A model generated the notes under the pieces. The model did no database searches. It was not told where the DNA came from and was given only the letters and a program-made list of their open reading frames with translations. A program made the position numbers and the translations under genes. Shown one piece after another: positions 17,497-27,000 of a stretch of DNA of 64,000 nucleotides. The stretch comes from Verrucomicrobiales bacterium (GTDB lineage: Bacteria > Verrucomicrobiota > Verrucomicrobiia > Limisphaerales > CAIMTB01), in the NCBI GenBank assembly GCA_016795425.1, contig JAEUHG010000072.1, positions 1 to 64,000 on the forward strand, in the 5' to 3' direction. Numbering within the stretch: the first letter of the stretch is position 1; each line of letters starts with the position of its first letter.

Positions 17497-19105
17497 ACCG
17501 GCGCTTTTCCCATTCCGAGAATGCAGAATAACGGCCGTACAAGCGGGACTGCTTCAGGAACTCCGGCAGTTCCGCCTTCAACTGGCTTTCCGGTGCCGGT
17601 TGCTTACCCGTCAAGACCATCACATACCCGCCATCGGCAGCCGGGCGAAAACCACTCGCCTTGCCGGGCTCCAGGTCTTCGGCAGCCCGCAACAGCTCGG
17701 AAACCGTCAACCGGGGTCCGAGTTCCGATAGAATCGGCGTCGACCGGGAAAAGTTCGTCAAGGTGATGGGATTCAAACCGGCCTCTTTGGCGGCCGCTTC
17801 GAAGGTCTTGGACTGCGCCAGCGCGGCCGTAAGAGCGTTGGCGAACTCCCGCCCTTGGGCTTCCGCCATGGACCTGGATTCGGCGCGGCGAACGGCCTCC
17901 GTTACCCGGGTACGGACCTCCTCCAACGGCTGGACCTCCGAAGGCAGCCGACGTTCGAAAGTGAACACGTACACGCCATCCTCGCCGACGACGGGCGTGG
18001 CGACAGGTTCTTCGGCCGATAGGGCGAATGCGGAACGATTGAAGGTGGTTGGCACGCGCATGTCGGCGGGCGGGCGCATCTGGTCGAAGGGCAAACTGGT
18101 TTGGGCGGTCAGGCCAACCTCGGCGGCGAGTTGGGTGAGCGATTCCGCCGTGGGCTCGCCTTGGTAGAGTCGATTGGCGAATTCATTGGCTTTCTTGCGC
18201 GCCAGCTCAAGGGCGAGATTCAAGCGGGAGGACTCGCGAAGTTCGACCTTGGCGGCTTCCGGGGTCATGACGTTGCCTTGGGCATCCCGGAATGTCTCGG
18301 CCCCTCGGCGCGCATATTCCGCGTCCAGCAGCTGGGCCAGGTTGGTGTTGCTGTTCAGCGTTTGATCCGCCTCAGGCAGATGGTTGGTCGATGCGAATTT
18401 CACATAACGGACCTGGACGCGCTCGGGGATCCGGTATTCCGCCATGCGGTTACTGTAGTATTGGGAGATCTTCTCGGGGCTGAGGTCGACCTTTGCCAAA
18501 TGGTTGCTGGCGGAGAATACGACAATTTCCGCGGCATACTGGTCGTTGCCTTCCCGATATCGGGCTTCGGCTTCGCGTGGCGGGACCAGGCTGCCGCTCA
18601 TCCCACCCAATTGCACCAGATGCTGAAGCATCGCTTCGTGCTTCATGAACTGCTCGAAATCGGTGCGTGAAATCCCCTGCTCCTGGGCGATCAATGTTAG
18701 GAAACGGTCATAAGCGGCACGGCTGAACTGCCCGGTCTTTTCGTCCTTTAGGAAGGGCAGGTCGGCGATGCGCGCCGCGGCGATCTCGTCGGTCACCACG
18801 ATGCCCATGGACTCCGCCTCACGCAGGAGGAAGAGTCTGGACAACACTTCGCGCTGTTCTTCGCCGTCCCGGTCGGAGCGATCCCGGAAACTGCCTTCGC
18901 GCAAGCCGCGGGCCAGCCGGTGTTCCTTCATCGCCGCCACAAACGCGTCGCGGGTGACGGGCTGCCCGTTCATCGAGCCTATCGTGCCCTGCGGCAGACC
19001 GCCGCTACCACCCTGGTTCGGCGAAAAGAAGATCACGAAACTGACAATCACGATCCCGATGAAGACCAAGCCGATTGCCTGATGCTTGCGGATGAACTGG
19101 AACAT
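17420..19105 (-). CDS. PpiD/SurA-like periplasmic peptidyl-prolyl isomerase or chaperone
   Basis: A 561-residue protein with a single N-terminal membrane anchor (IGLVFIGIVIVSFVIFF, about 11-27) and a large periplasmic part. The SurA-N/PpiD-like region follows (GSMNGQPVTRDAFVAAM, then helices), with a SurA-type YYSNRMAEYRIPE segment near residue 220 and a central stretch in the position of a parvulin domain. The usual ARHIL parvulin opening is not obvious, so isomerase activity may be lost and the protein may be a pure chaperone. It is likely to help fold outer-membrane proteins. It shares a strand with the pseudouridine synthase and may be co-transcribed with it. Confidence 0.82.
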   Translation of the reverse strand: MFQFIRKHQAIGLVFIGIVIVSFVIFFSPNQGGSGGLPQGTIGSMNGQPVTRDAFVAAMKEHRLARGLREGSFRDRSDRDGEEQREVLSRLFLLREAESMGIVVTDEIAAARIADLPFLKDEKTGQFSRAAYDRFLTLIAQEQGISRTDFEQFMKHEAMLQHLVQLGGMSGSLVPPREAEARYREGNDQYAAEIVVFSASNHLAKVDLSPEKISQYYSNRMAEYRIPERVQVRYVKFASTNHLPEADQTLNSNTNLAQLLDAEYARRGAETFRDAQGNVMTPEAAKVELRESSRLNLALELARKKANEFANRLYQGEPTAESLTQLAAEVGLTAQTSLPFDQMRPPADMRVPTTFNRSAFALSAEEPVATPVVGEDGVYVFTFERRLPSEVQPLEEVRTRVTEAVRRAESRSMAEAQGREFANALTAALAQSKTFEAAAKEAGLNPITLTNFSRSTPILSELGPRLTVSELLRAAEDLEPGKASGFRPAADGGYVMVLTGKQPAPESQLKAELPEFLKQSRLYGRYSAFSEWEKRRFAAASIQIPGFGPAASTNAAPGTAN

Positions 19106-19199
19106 AGATTTGCCGGCGAAAAGAGGGGAGACCCTACCTGTCCTGGGAAAACTGGGTCAAACGCGAAAAGGCCCGCCGTGTCGCAGCGCAGCCGACAGG

Positions 19200-19240
19200 C
19201 CGATAAACAATCAAGGCCGGACTCTTGCGAGTCCGGCCTT
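19200..19240 (-). terminator. Intrinsic terminator after the discoidin-repeat gene
   Basis: AAGGCCGGACTC (19213-19224) and GAGTCCGGCCTT (19229-19240) form a perfect 12-bp stem with a 4-base loop. On the minus strand it is followed by the T-rich GATTGTTTATC. It lies between the stop of the discoidin-repeat gene (19314) and the start of the foldase gene (19105). Confidence 0.85.
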
Positions 19241-19313
19241 GTGTCAAATCTCAGCCTTTGAGCCCAGCGCCTTAGCCCCGTCGCCGAGGCCCAAGCGCGA
19301 GCTCAGGCCCAGA

Positions 19314-22300
19314 TCAGGGCGAAACCGCCCGATAGAACTTAGCGGCCGTCGAGGCGGCCTCGGTCAACGGGCTGGTCGCCCCCGCGACGTCGCTCCAGGG
19401 ACCGGCAGCGCTGGCAGCCGATTGCAGCCGACCCGCGGTCCAGGTGACCACAATATTGCCACCGGACCGGGCCACGCCGAGCGTGATATCCGCCGCCGGC
19501 TGAGGCACCACGACGGTGTCGAGCCCCTTCTTCTGTTGGCCGGCCTCGTAAACCAACTGGACTTCCTGGCCGGAGAGGCCACGGGTCCAAAGACCAAGGT
19601 CGTCCAACTGACCCGCGAGGTAGCTCGGGGCGGTCGCGTCCGGAGCGATCGTGCCGCTTCCGTCGTCATTCAGCCGGGCACCGAACGTGAGGTACGGAAT
19701 TCCCGGGTTGTTGATCGCGTTCAGGTAGTCCGTCGAGGCCACCTGCACGCCATTGACGTAGAGCCGCAATTGAGCGCCGTCGGCGCTGAACGCCACATGG
19801 GTCCAAGGTCCGAAGGCAAACGGCGTGGGAGCCGTCGCGCGAACGATATTCGGACCCGCGCCGATCGCGGCCGAGAGGTTGGCGACGCCGGTGTTGGCGT
19901 CGTAAACGATTCCGAGCTCGAACTGGCCGGCAGGCGTGCCAGGACCGGCACCGGCACCGATGCCGATTTGACCCTGGGCATTGCGCACGAAGGCGATCGG
20001 GCCGCCCACATCGGAGGGAACATGAACCCAGGCCGAGGCGCTGAGTTCAGTCTTCGCCACCGGGTAGTCAGGCACGGTCATGTACGAAACGCCGTCGAAG
20101 CTGAAGGCGTTGGCCACTTGGCCGGCGCCCCAGCTCGGAGTTCCGGTGAGGGTCGCCGCCTTGCCACCGCCAGAATTGGCCGCGGAGGTGCCGCTCGACT
20201 CATCGAACTTCCAGTAGCCCACCAGCGCGTCCTTGATGTCGTACTTCGAGACGCGCACCGAGGCGTTGCCGCTCACGACGCTGCCGCCCGGATTGAACAC
20301 CGCCACGCTGTAGACACCCACATCGGCGTCGGACAGGTCGTTGATCGTGAGCGTCGAGGAAGTGGCGCCGCTGATATTGCCACCGTTGGGCAGGTTGCGG
20401 CCACCCTTGCGCCATTGATACGTCAGGTTATCACCCGTCGCGGTCACGGACAGCGTCACCGTCCTGCCTTCCGGACCGATGGTGGGCTGCGGATTCGCCG
20501 TAATTACCGGCGGAGCACCGGCGGCGGTCGAGTTGAGAATCAGCTGCAAGGCATTGACCGGGGCGCCGCGATCGAAGCCGGTGGTCAGCGTATCCCAGCT
20601 CAGGACGATCGTGCCGTCGGCGGCCGGACGCACATTGTCGAAGCGCACGTAGGTCGCCAGGCTGCGGTTGTTCGCGTCCTTGCTGATGCCGCGATAGAAG
20701 CCAGGGGCCGCGTTGTATTCGTCGGCGTTGATCACGCGGACGTAGTAGGTCTCCGTCGAGGCACCGGTGATGGTGTAGTTCGCGTTCTGGAACTGCAGCG
20801 GGATGCCGACGAAGTACGCGATCACCGAGTGGGTGCCGGCAGGCACATTACCGAAGGTCAAGGTCGCCGGAGTTCCCGGGTTCGCGTAGTTCAAACCATT
20901 CAGCATGCGCTGGACGGCAGAGGCATCACCCGTTCCCGCACCCCAGGTGCCGGACGTCTGGAAGTCGAAGGTCACCGTGGTGGGCTTGTTGTCGCTGTCG
21001 ACGAGTTCGATGGTCTCCACTGGATCGGTGCCCTCTTCATACGGGAAGGTGCCGTTGCCAGCGTTCGCCGTGTTGTTCCAGTAAGCCTGGAGGTGCAGAC
21101 CGGCGATGTCGTCTTCGTTCATCACCGTCGGCGTTCCGTTGGCGCCGCCGCCGCGGAAGCTGATGCCGATGCTCTTGGTGGCCGACGGCGTGAAGACCAC
21201 AGCCTTGGCCGGTGAGCTGATTTCGCAGCCCTTGATTTCCACCGTATACACGTTGGTGGAGCTGTCGGCGGTCACTGCCGGAGTGGTGTAGGTCACCTTG
21301 GTGGCGCCAGGAATGACCTGACCGTTGGCATACCATTGCAGCGACCACGGGCCGTTGACGGCCGTGATGAAGGTCGCCTGGGATCCCGAGAGCACCGGGG
21401 TGTCGGTCGGCTGAACCAGGAACCGGGCCTTGTCGCACGGATTGCTGTCCACCACGGCCAGCAGTTCGACTTCGGCGATTTGGAAGCAGCAGCCGTTGAC
21501 CGTCTGGGTCTCGAGGACCGTGAAGCGGTAGTGCTTATAGGACTTGCGATTCTGGAAGTAGAACTCCTGGGTTTGGAACCGGGCGGTGTAGGCCGGGATG
21601 TTGTCCAAACGGGTGATCAATTCCCAGTTGCCCGAGGCAAAGTCGGCGATGGTCTCGTCGTTTGAACCTTCGATCGTCACGATCTTGGGATCGCGCTCGG
21701 GAGCGTCGTTGGCGGACTGCATGCTCACGCCGATGACGGTCGATTCGCCGATGCCAGGAGTCACGACGAAGCCGGAAGGCTTGCCGTCGGTCCGGGTGTC
21801 GAAGTTGAGGTACTTCGTCGGCTGACCGTCGATCGCATTCGCGACGCCTTCGGAGCCAGGGCTGTTGGAGGACGAGGCGATGATCGCGTCACCCGGCTGG
21901 GTCACGTCCTGGGGAGCGCCGGTGCCGAGCAGTTCGACTTCAGCGATCTGGAAGCAGCAGCCGTTCACGGTCTGGGTCTCGAGAACGGTGAAACGGTAGT
22001 GCCGGTAAGGCTTGTAGTTATCGAACAGGATGGTCTGGGTTTGGAAGCGGGCGGTGTACGCCGGGACATTGTCGATGCGCTGGATCAACTCCCAGTTGCC
22101 GGAACCAAAGTCCGCGACCGTTTCGTCATTGGATCCTTCGATGGTGACGATCTTGGGATCACGCTCCGGCGCGTCGTTGGCCGACTGCATGGTGATGCCC
22201 GAGATGAGCGTCTTGCCAAGCGAAGGGCTCACCACGAAACCGGACGGCTTGCCGTCGGTTCGCGTGTCGAAGTTGAGATACTTCGTCGGTTGACCATCGA

Positions 22301-22925
22301 TCGCGTTGGCCACGCCTTCCGAACCAGGGCTGTTCGAGGACGAGGCGATGATCGGATCACCCGGCTGGGTCACGTCCTGGGGCAGGAGGGAGCCGAGGAG
22401 TCCCACTTCGGCGATCTGGAAGCAGCAACCGTTGACCGTCTGGGTCTCGAGCACGGTGAAACGGTAGTGCTTATACGCCTTGAAGTTGTCGAAGTTGATC
22501 ACCTGGGTCTGGAACCGGGCCGTGAACGCCGGGATGTTATCCAGGCGCGCCACCAACTCCCAGGTTCCCGAGGCGAAATCGGCGACGGTTTCGTCATTCG
22601 ATCCCTCGATCGTGACGATCTTCGGATCGCGCTCAGGCGCGTCATTCGCCGATTGCAGGCTCACGCCCACCACCCGCGTAACCCCCACGGAGGGCGTGAC
22701 GACAAATCCGGACGGCTTGCCATCCGTGCGCGTGTCGAAGTTGAGATACTTCGTCGGCTGGCCGTCGATCGCGTTCGCCACACCTTCAGACCCCGGACTG
22801 TTCGAGGAGGAGGCAATAATCGGATCGCCTGGCTGGACGACGTTCTTCTGCGCCAGCGCCGTCGTGGCACCAGCTATCAGCAGGGCGTACAGGACGCCTA
22901 GTAGAGTTGTTTTACGTTTTGGCAT
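19314..22925 (-). CDS. Large secreted protein: three discoidin-like repeats, Ig-like and LamG-like domains, Verrucomicrobial C-terminal domain
   Basis: A 1,203-residue exported protein with signal peptide LLGVLYALLIAGATTALAQ. Residues about 27-490 are three near-identical ~155-residue repeats (DNA about 22850-22380, 22375-21915 and 21910-21450). Each contains GDPIIASSSNSPGSEGVANA, an IVTIEGSNDET strand and HYRFTVLETQTVNGCCFQIA, consistent with F5/8 type C (discoidin) carbohydrate-binding folds. Ig-like segments follow (PTDTPVLSGSQATF; later PEGRTVTLSVTA with YQWRKGGRNLP), then a LamG/concanavalin domain (VGYWKFDESSG to LDDLGLWTRGLS). The end matches the LQSAASAAGPWSDVAGA...FYRAV module typical of Verrucomicrobial exported proteins. 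No catalytic motif was recognised. Likely a surface glycan-binding protein. Confidence 0.87.
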   Translation of the reverse strand: MPKRKTTLLGVLYALLIAGATTALAQKNVVQPGDPIIASSSNSPGSEGVANAIDGQPTKYLNFDTRTDGKPSGFVVTPSVGVTRVVGVSLQSANDAPERDPKIVTIEGSNDETVADFASGTWELVARLDNIPAFTARFQTQVINFDNFKAYKHYRFTVLETQTVNGCCFQIAEVGLLGSLLPQDVTQPGDPIIASSSNSPGSEGVANAIDGQPTKYLNFDTRTDGKPSGFVVSPSLGKTLISGITMQSANDAPERDPKIVTIEGSNDETVADFGSGNWELIQRIDNVPAYTARFQTQTILFDNYKPYRHYRFTVLETQTVNGCCFQIAEVELLGTGAPQDVTQPGDAIIASSSNSPGSEGVANAIDGQPTKYLNFDTRTDGKPSGFVVTPGIGESTVIGVSMQSANDAPERDPKIVTIEGSNDETIADFASGNWELITRLDNIPAYTARFQTQEFYFQNRKSYKHYRFTVLETQTVNGCCFQIAEVELLAVVDSNPCDKARFLVQPTDTPVLSGSQATFITAVNGPWSLQWYANGQVIPGATKVTYTTPAVTADSSTNVYTVEIKGCEISSPAKAVVFTPSATKSIGISFRGGGANGTPTVMNEDDIAGLHLQAYWNNTANAGNGTFPYEEGTDPVETIELVDSDNKPTTVTFDFQTSGTWGAGTGDASAVQRMLNGLNYANPGTPATLTFGNVPAGTHSVIAYFVGIPLQFQNANYTITGASTETYYVRVINADEYNAAPGFYRGISKDANNRSLATYVRFDNVRPAADGTIVLSWDTLTTGFDRGAPVNALQLILNSTAAGAPPVITANPQPTIGPEGRTVTLSVTATGDNLTYQWRKGGRNLPNGGNISGATSSTLTINDLSDADVGVYSVAVFNPGGSVVSGNASVRVSKYDIKDALVGYWKFDESSGTSAANSGGGKAATLTGTPSWGAGQVANAFSFDGVSYMTVPDYPVAKTELSASAWVHVPSDVGGPIAFVRNAQGQIGIGAGAGPGTPAGQFELGIVYDANTGVANLSAAIGAGPNIVRATAPTPFAFGPWTHVAFSADGAQLRLYVNGVQVASTDYLNAINNPGIPYLTFGARLNDDGSGTIAPDATAPSYLAGQLDDLGLWTRGLSGQEVQLVYEAGQQKKGLDTVVVPQPAADITLGVARSGGNIVVTWTAGRLQSAASAAGPWSDVAGATSPLTEAASTAAKFYRAVSP

Positions 22926-22930
22926 GATGA

Positions 22931-22956
22931 GAAAAGCAAACCCGACGACGGGTTGC
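22931..22956 (-). promoter_or_regulatory. Terminator-like hairpin immediately before the discoidin-repeat start codon
   Basis: On the minus strand GCAACCCG, loop TCGT and CGGGTTTGC form a G+C-rich stem with one bulge, followed by TTTTC only five bases before the ATG at 22925. No Shine-Dalgarno sequence is visible. It could be an attenuator, an mRNA-stabilising 5' hairpin or a translation block; the sequence alone does not decide. Confidence 0.45.
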
Positions 22957-23123
22957 CTCTGCGGTTTACGGTGAGGACGCCGCCTTTATTGCGATCGAAG
23001 TTTCGAGTGTCAACGCGATTCCCTGTTCGCACCGGCCCATGCCCTCGAATCCCGGCGTAACCGGCGGCCCGTTCCGAACGTCCACTCCAGAGGTCGATCG
23101 GCGGATCCTCCACCCCACCCGCT

Positions 23124-23678
23124 ATGGATGATGTCACCCGCCTTCTGGGAGCGATGCAACAAGGGCTTCCGGACGCCCAGGAACTCCTGCCGGTCGTCTA
23201 TGACGAATTGCGGCGGATTGCCGCCTTGCGACTCGCTCACGAGGCGCCCGGCCACACGCTGCAGGCCACCGCGCTCGTCCACGAGGCCTGGCTCCGCCTC
23301 GGCGGCGACCAACAAACCCAGTGGAAAAACCGCGCCCACTTCTTCTCCGCCGCCGGCGAGGCCATGCGGCGAATCCTCGTCGACCACGCCCGCCGCAAAC
23401 ATAGCCAGAAACGCGGCGGGGCCGTCCCGCCTGAAGTCCTCGACGAGGACCGGATCCTGCTAGCCGCGCCGCCAGACGAACTCCTTGCCGTCCACGAGGC
23501 CCTCGATCGCCTCGCCGCCGAGGACGCGGACGCCGCGTCCCTGGTCAAATTGCGCTACTTCGTGGGCATGACCATGGATGAGGCGGCCCATGCCCTCGGT
23601 ATGTCCAAACGTTCGGCGGAGGGTCTTTGGACCTTTGCGCGGGTCTGGTTGCGCCGTGAAATCCGGGCGAATCTCTGA
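23124..23678 (+). CDS. ECF-family RNA polymerase sigma factor (Planctomycete/Verrucomicrobia type)
   Basis: A 184-residue extracytoplasmic-function sigma factor. Region 2 includes ELLPVVYDELRRIAALRL and LVHEAWLRLGG, then RAHFFSAAGEAMRRILVDHA. Region 4 is LRYFVGMTMDEAAHALGMSK, a helix-turn-helix. The extended region 2 pattern is that of the ECF subfamily that in these phyla is encoded beside WD40-type Ser/Thr kinases, as it is here. No anti-sigma factor is adjacent, so control through the downstream kinase is plausible. It should direct polymerase to unknown promoters. Confidence 0.93.
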   Translation: MDDVTRLLGAMQQGLPDAQELLPVVYDELRRIAALRLAHEAPGHTLQATALVHEAWLRLGGDQQTQWKNRAHFFSAAGEAMRRILVDHARRKHSQKRGGAVPPEVLDEDRILLAAPPDELLAVHEALDRLAAEDADAASLVKLRYFVGMTMDEAAHALGMSKRSAEGLWTFARVWLRREIRANL

Positions 23679-24026
23679 CCTCCCACCCTTCCCACCACCT
23701 CCTGAAAAAAAGTCTGCGGACTTTGTCGAAGTATGACGCATGTGGAAGTAGGCAACGAACTCTGCCTTTCGCGTCGTGAGGCTGAAGGTGAGGTCAAGCG
23801 ACGTGGGTCACGGGTCGGCGGCGATGTCCGCCGACCCCTACCCCTCCTAAGGCGGACCGTCACGCCAGGCACCGCTGCGAACCCGGTTGCCCAGTACGAT
23901 TTTCCGTGGCGTGTTGATCATGGTGAGGTTTCGCGCCACGGGCGAGGTCGATGGTGAGTGCCATCGACCTTTTGCTTTTTCACAGGCACCCTGGAACCCA
24001 GCTTCGCGACCCAGAAGCGCCTCGGC
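23679..24026 (+). other. 348-bp gap between sigma factor and kinase genes
   Basis: No convincing gene. The main feature is a strong terminator at 23945-23980, only 46 bp before the chosen kinase start. An 18-bp palindrome-like GGTCGGCGGCGATGTCCGCC precedes it near 23815. Any kinase promoter must lie either in the short segment after the terminator or upstream of it. Confidence 0.55.
23945..23980 (+). terminator. Strong intrinsic terminator between sigma factor and kinase genes
   Basis: AGGTCGATGG (23945-23954), loop TGAGTG, CCATCGACCT (23961-23970), then TTTGCTTTTT. The stem is a perfect 10 bp with a canonical T tract. It may end the sigma-factor transcript or act as an attenuator in the kinase leader. 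Confidence 0.9.
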
Positions 24027-27000
24027 ATGAGTCTCGATCCCACCGCCCCGTCTCGCAGCCCATCGCTTCGGGAGATCTTCCTGGAGGCCATGGGCCTCAC
24101 GGACCCGGCGGCCCGCGCGACCTACCTCGATCAGGCCTGCCGGGGCAATGACGCGCTGCGCGGACAAGTCGAGGAATTGCTCGCCGAGGAATCTCAACTG
24201 GGAAGTTTTCTGGGGCAGCCTGCCATCGCCAACCCACACCTTCACCGCACGGCGGTAAGCCTGGAGAAGGCCGGAGATCGTATCGGCCCCTACCGCCTGC
24301 TCCAGGAAATCGGCGAAGGCGGTTGCGGCGTGGTTTTCCTGGCGGAACAGGAGGTGCCGGTTCGACGTCGGGTTGCCTTGAAAGTGATCAAGGAGGGGAT
24401 GGACACCCGTCAGGTTATCGCTCGCTTCGAAGCCGAGCGCCAGGCTCTGGCGATGATGGACCACCCCAATATCGCCAGGGTGCTCGACGCCGGAGCGACC
24501 TCCACCGGCCGGCCCTATTTCGTCATGGAATTGGTGTCGGGCACCCGTGTCACCGAGTTTTGCGATAGCCAGAAACTGTCGGCCCAGGAGCGAATCCGGC
24601 TGCTCATCCAAATCTGTCACGCAGTTCAGCACGCTCATCAGAAAGGCGTCATCCACCGTGACCTCAAACCCACCAACATCCTGGTGGCGGTCCAGGACGG
24701 CGCCGCGGTGCCGAAGGTGATCGACTTCGGCATCGCCAAGGCCACCGACCAACGCCTGACGGAAAAGACCCTGTTCACGGAATTCCACGCTTTCATCGGA
24801 ACACCCGCCTATATGAGCCCCGAACAGGCGCAGATGGGCGGTCTTGATGTCGATACCCGGACCGACATCTATTCCCTCGGGGTGCTGCTCTACGAACTGC
24901 TGACGGGGCGCACGCCTTTCGCAACCGGCGACCTGCTGCGCGATGGTTTGGACGCCTGTCGCCGGACCATCCTGGAAGTCGACCCACTGCGCCCGTCCAC
25001 GCGCGTTTCCACTTTGCTGGCCGGAGATCGTTTTTCCACGGCCCAATTGCGTGGGACGGATGCCCCGCGACTCGTTCACCTGCTTCGCGGCGACCTGGAT
25101 TGGATCGTCATGAAGTGCCTGGAGAAGGCGCGGGCGCGGCGTTACGAAACAGCCAACGCCCTGGCCCTCGATCTTCAGCGCTACCTGGACAATGAGCCCG
25201 TCTTGGCGCGGCCACCCAGCCAGGTCTACCGGCTCCAGAAACTCGTTCACCGTCACCGCGGCACCTTCGCGGCCGTCACCGGTGTCACCGTTGCCCTCAT
25301 GGTCGGTGCCGGCCTGGCGGTCTGGCAGGCCATCCGCGCCACCCAAGCCGAGCAGCAGGCACTGGAGTCCCGGGAATTGGAAGCCAGCCTCCGACGCAAG
25401 GCCGAGCGCGAAGGGGCGGCTGCTCGCCTCAATGAGTACGTCGCCCACATCAATCTGGCCCACCAATCTCTCGGAGCCGGAAACGTCGGTCGCGCCCTGC
25501 AACTGCTCGGCAAACACCAGCCCCGCCTCGGCCAACCCGACCTCCGCGGCTTCGAATGGCGCTATCTCTGGCGACGATGCCACGGCGACGACCACGTCAC
25601 CCTCGAACCGGTCGATGCGTCCATCCGGTCCCTCGCCTTCTCACCCGACGGTTCCCGTCTGGTCATCGGCCTCGATCACCGGTGGCTGGTCCGCGATACC
25701 CTGGATGATACCACGGTCGTCACACGCCCCGGCGGCGCTCTCAATCTGGCCTACCTGCCGGACGGTCAGTCCCTGGTCGTCGCCAATCCCAGCGAGGTCC
25801 AGGTTTGGCGGACTTCGGACTGGGAACTTCGCACCACGCTGACCGGCTTCGGTGGTCCGGTCGACCTTTCCCGCGACGGTCGCCGGATCGCCTGCGTCCG
25901 ACGCGAAGGGGTAAGTGTTCGCGACACTTCCGATTGGCGGGAAACCCAGTTTCTTCCGGACGGCCAGGGTCCGCTCGCCTTCTCGCCGAACGGTGAACTT
26001 CTGTTGACCGATTCCCGCGATGGACTGGTGCTTTGGGATCTGACCGGGAGAGTCGCACCCCGCTTGCTTGAGGATTCCGCACGGCTATTCGGACGCTGGC
26101 ACGCCAACGTCAAAGTCGTTGCGTTCACTCCCGACGGGCGCTCCGTGTTGGCTCCCCGAAACCAAGTCTCCCTGCGCGGAGCCTTTGTGATCGCTGTTTG
26201 GGACGTCGAGACGGGAAAGGTCCGCGCGACCCTGCCTTCCGACCCCACCCAGGTGGAACACACCGGCATGATTTCCTGCGTCGAAGCCTCGCCGGATGGA
26301 CGTTATCTCGCCACCGGGAGCTGGGATCATTCGATCCAATTGTGGGACCTCGCCGTTCACCAGCACCAGGCCTCGCTGCAAGGGCACCGCAACGAGGTAT
26401 GGGCAGCCGAATTCACACCCAACAGTCAGTTCCTGGCGACCGGCGCCAAGGACGGCGGCATCCATCTCTGGCCGCTGAATGCTTCCCGGGCGAACGAAGG
26501 CATCGCCGGCCGATGGCGAACCCTCACCTTTTCCAAGGATGGGCGAACCCTCTCGGCCCTCGGTCCCGACCGAACCGTGGAGTTCCTCGATGTCGAGTCC
26601 GGCCGTTCTCGACAGCAGTTCCGCGTCGATGATGGATCCAGCTTTCCTTACCTGCCCGTGACGGTAAGCCAGGACCTCCGCTGGATCATTCATGCGACCG
26701 CCCGCGGGACCGTCCGTATCCTGGACACTCACACCAACGTCACCCAGGAAATCAAGGTGGCCAATGGCCCCGTTCTCCTGGTCGCCGTATCTCCCGATTC
26801 GGAGCTCTTAGTCACCGCCCCGCCGTCGGGTCCCATCACTTGGCGTGAGTTGTCGAATGCCTCCACCGTCGGCGGCACGGTGGAAGGGCAGCGAGGTTTG
26901 TTTGCCGGCGACGGTCGCACGTTCGTGGCCTGGAATTCGCGCGGCGACACCACGGTGTGGGATGTGGCGACGCGACGCGAGCGGACCCGGCTCCGTATTG

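Noticed and set aside
19086..21215. 709-codon open frame on the plus strand
   Set aside because: It is antisense to the discoidin-repeat gene, has no domain and an Arg/Gly-rich composition typical of shadow frames in GC-rich DNA.
23958..24026. GTG start for the kinase at 23958
   Set aside because: It lies inside the terminator hairpin, and the added residues have no kinase-family character.
23847..25595. 582-codon minus-strand open frame
   Set aside because: It overlaps the kinase domain, whose catalytic motifs are intact on the plus strand.
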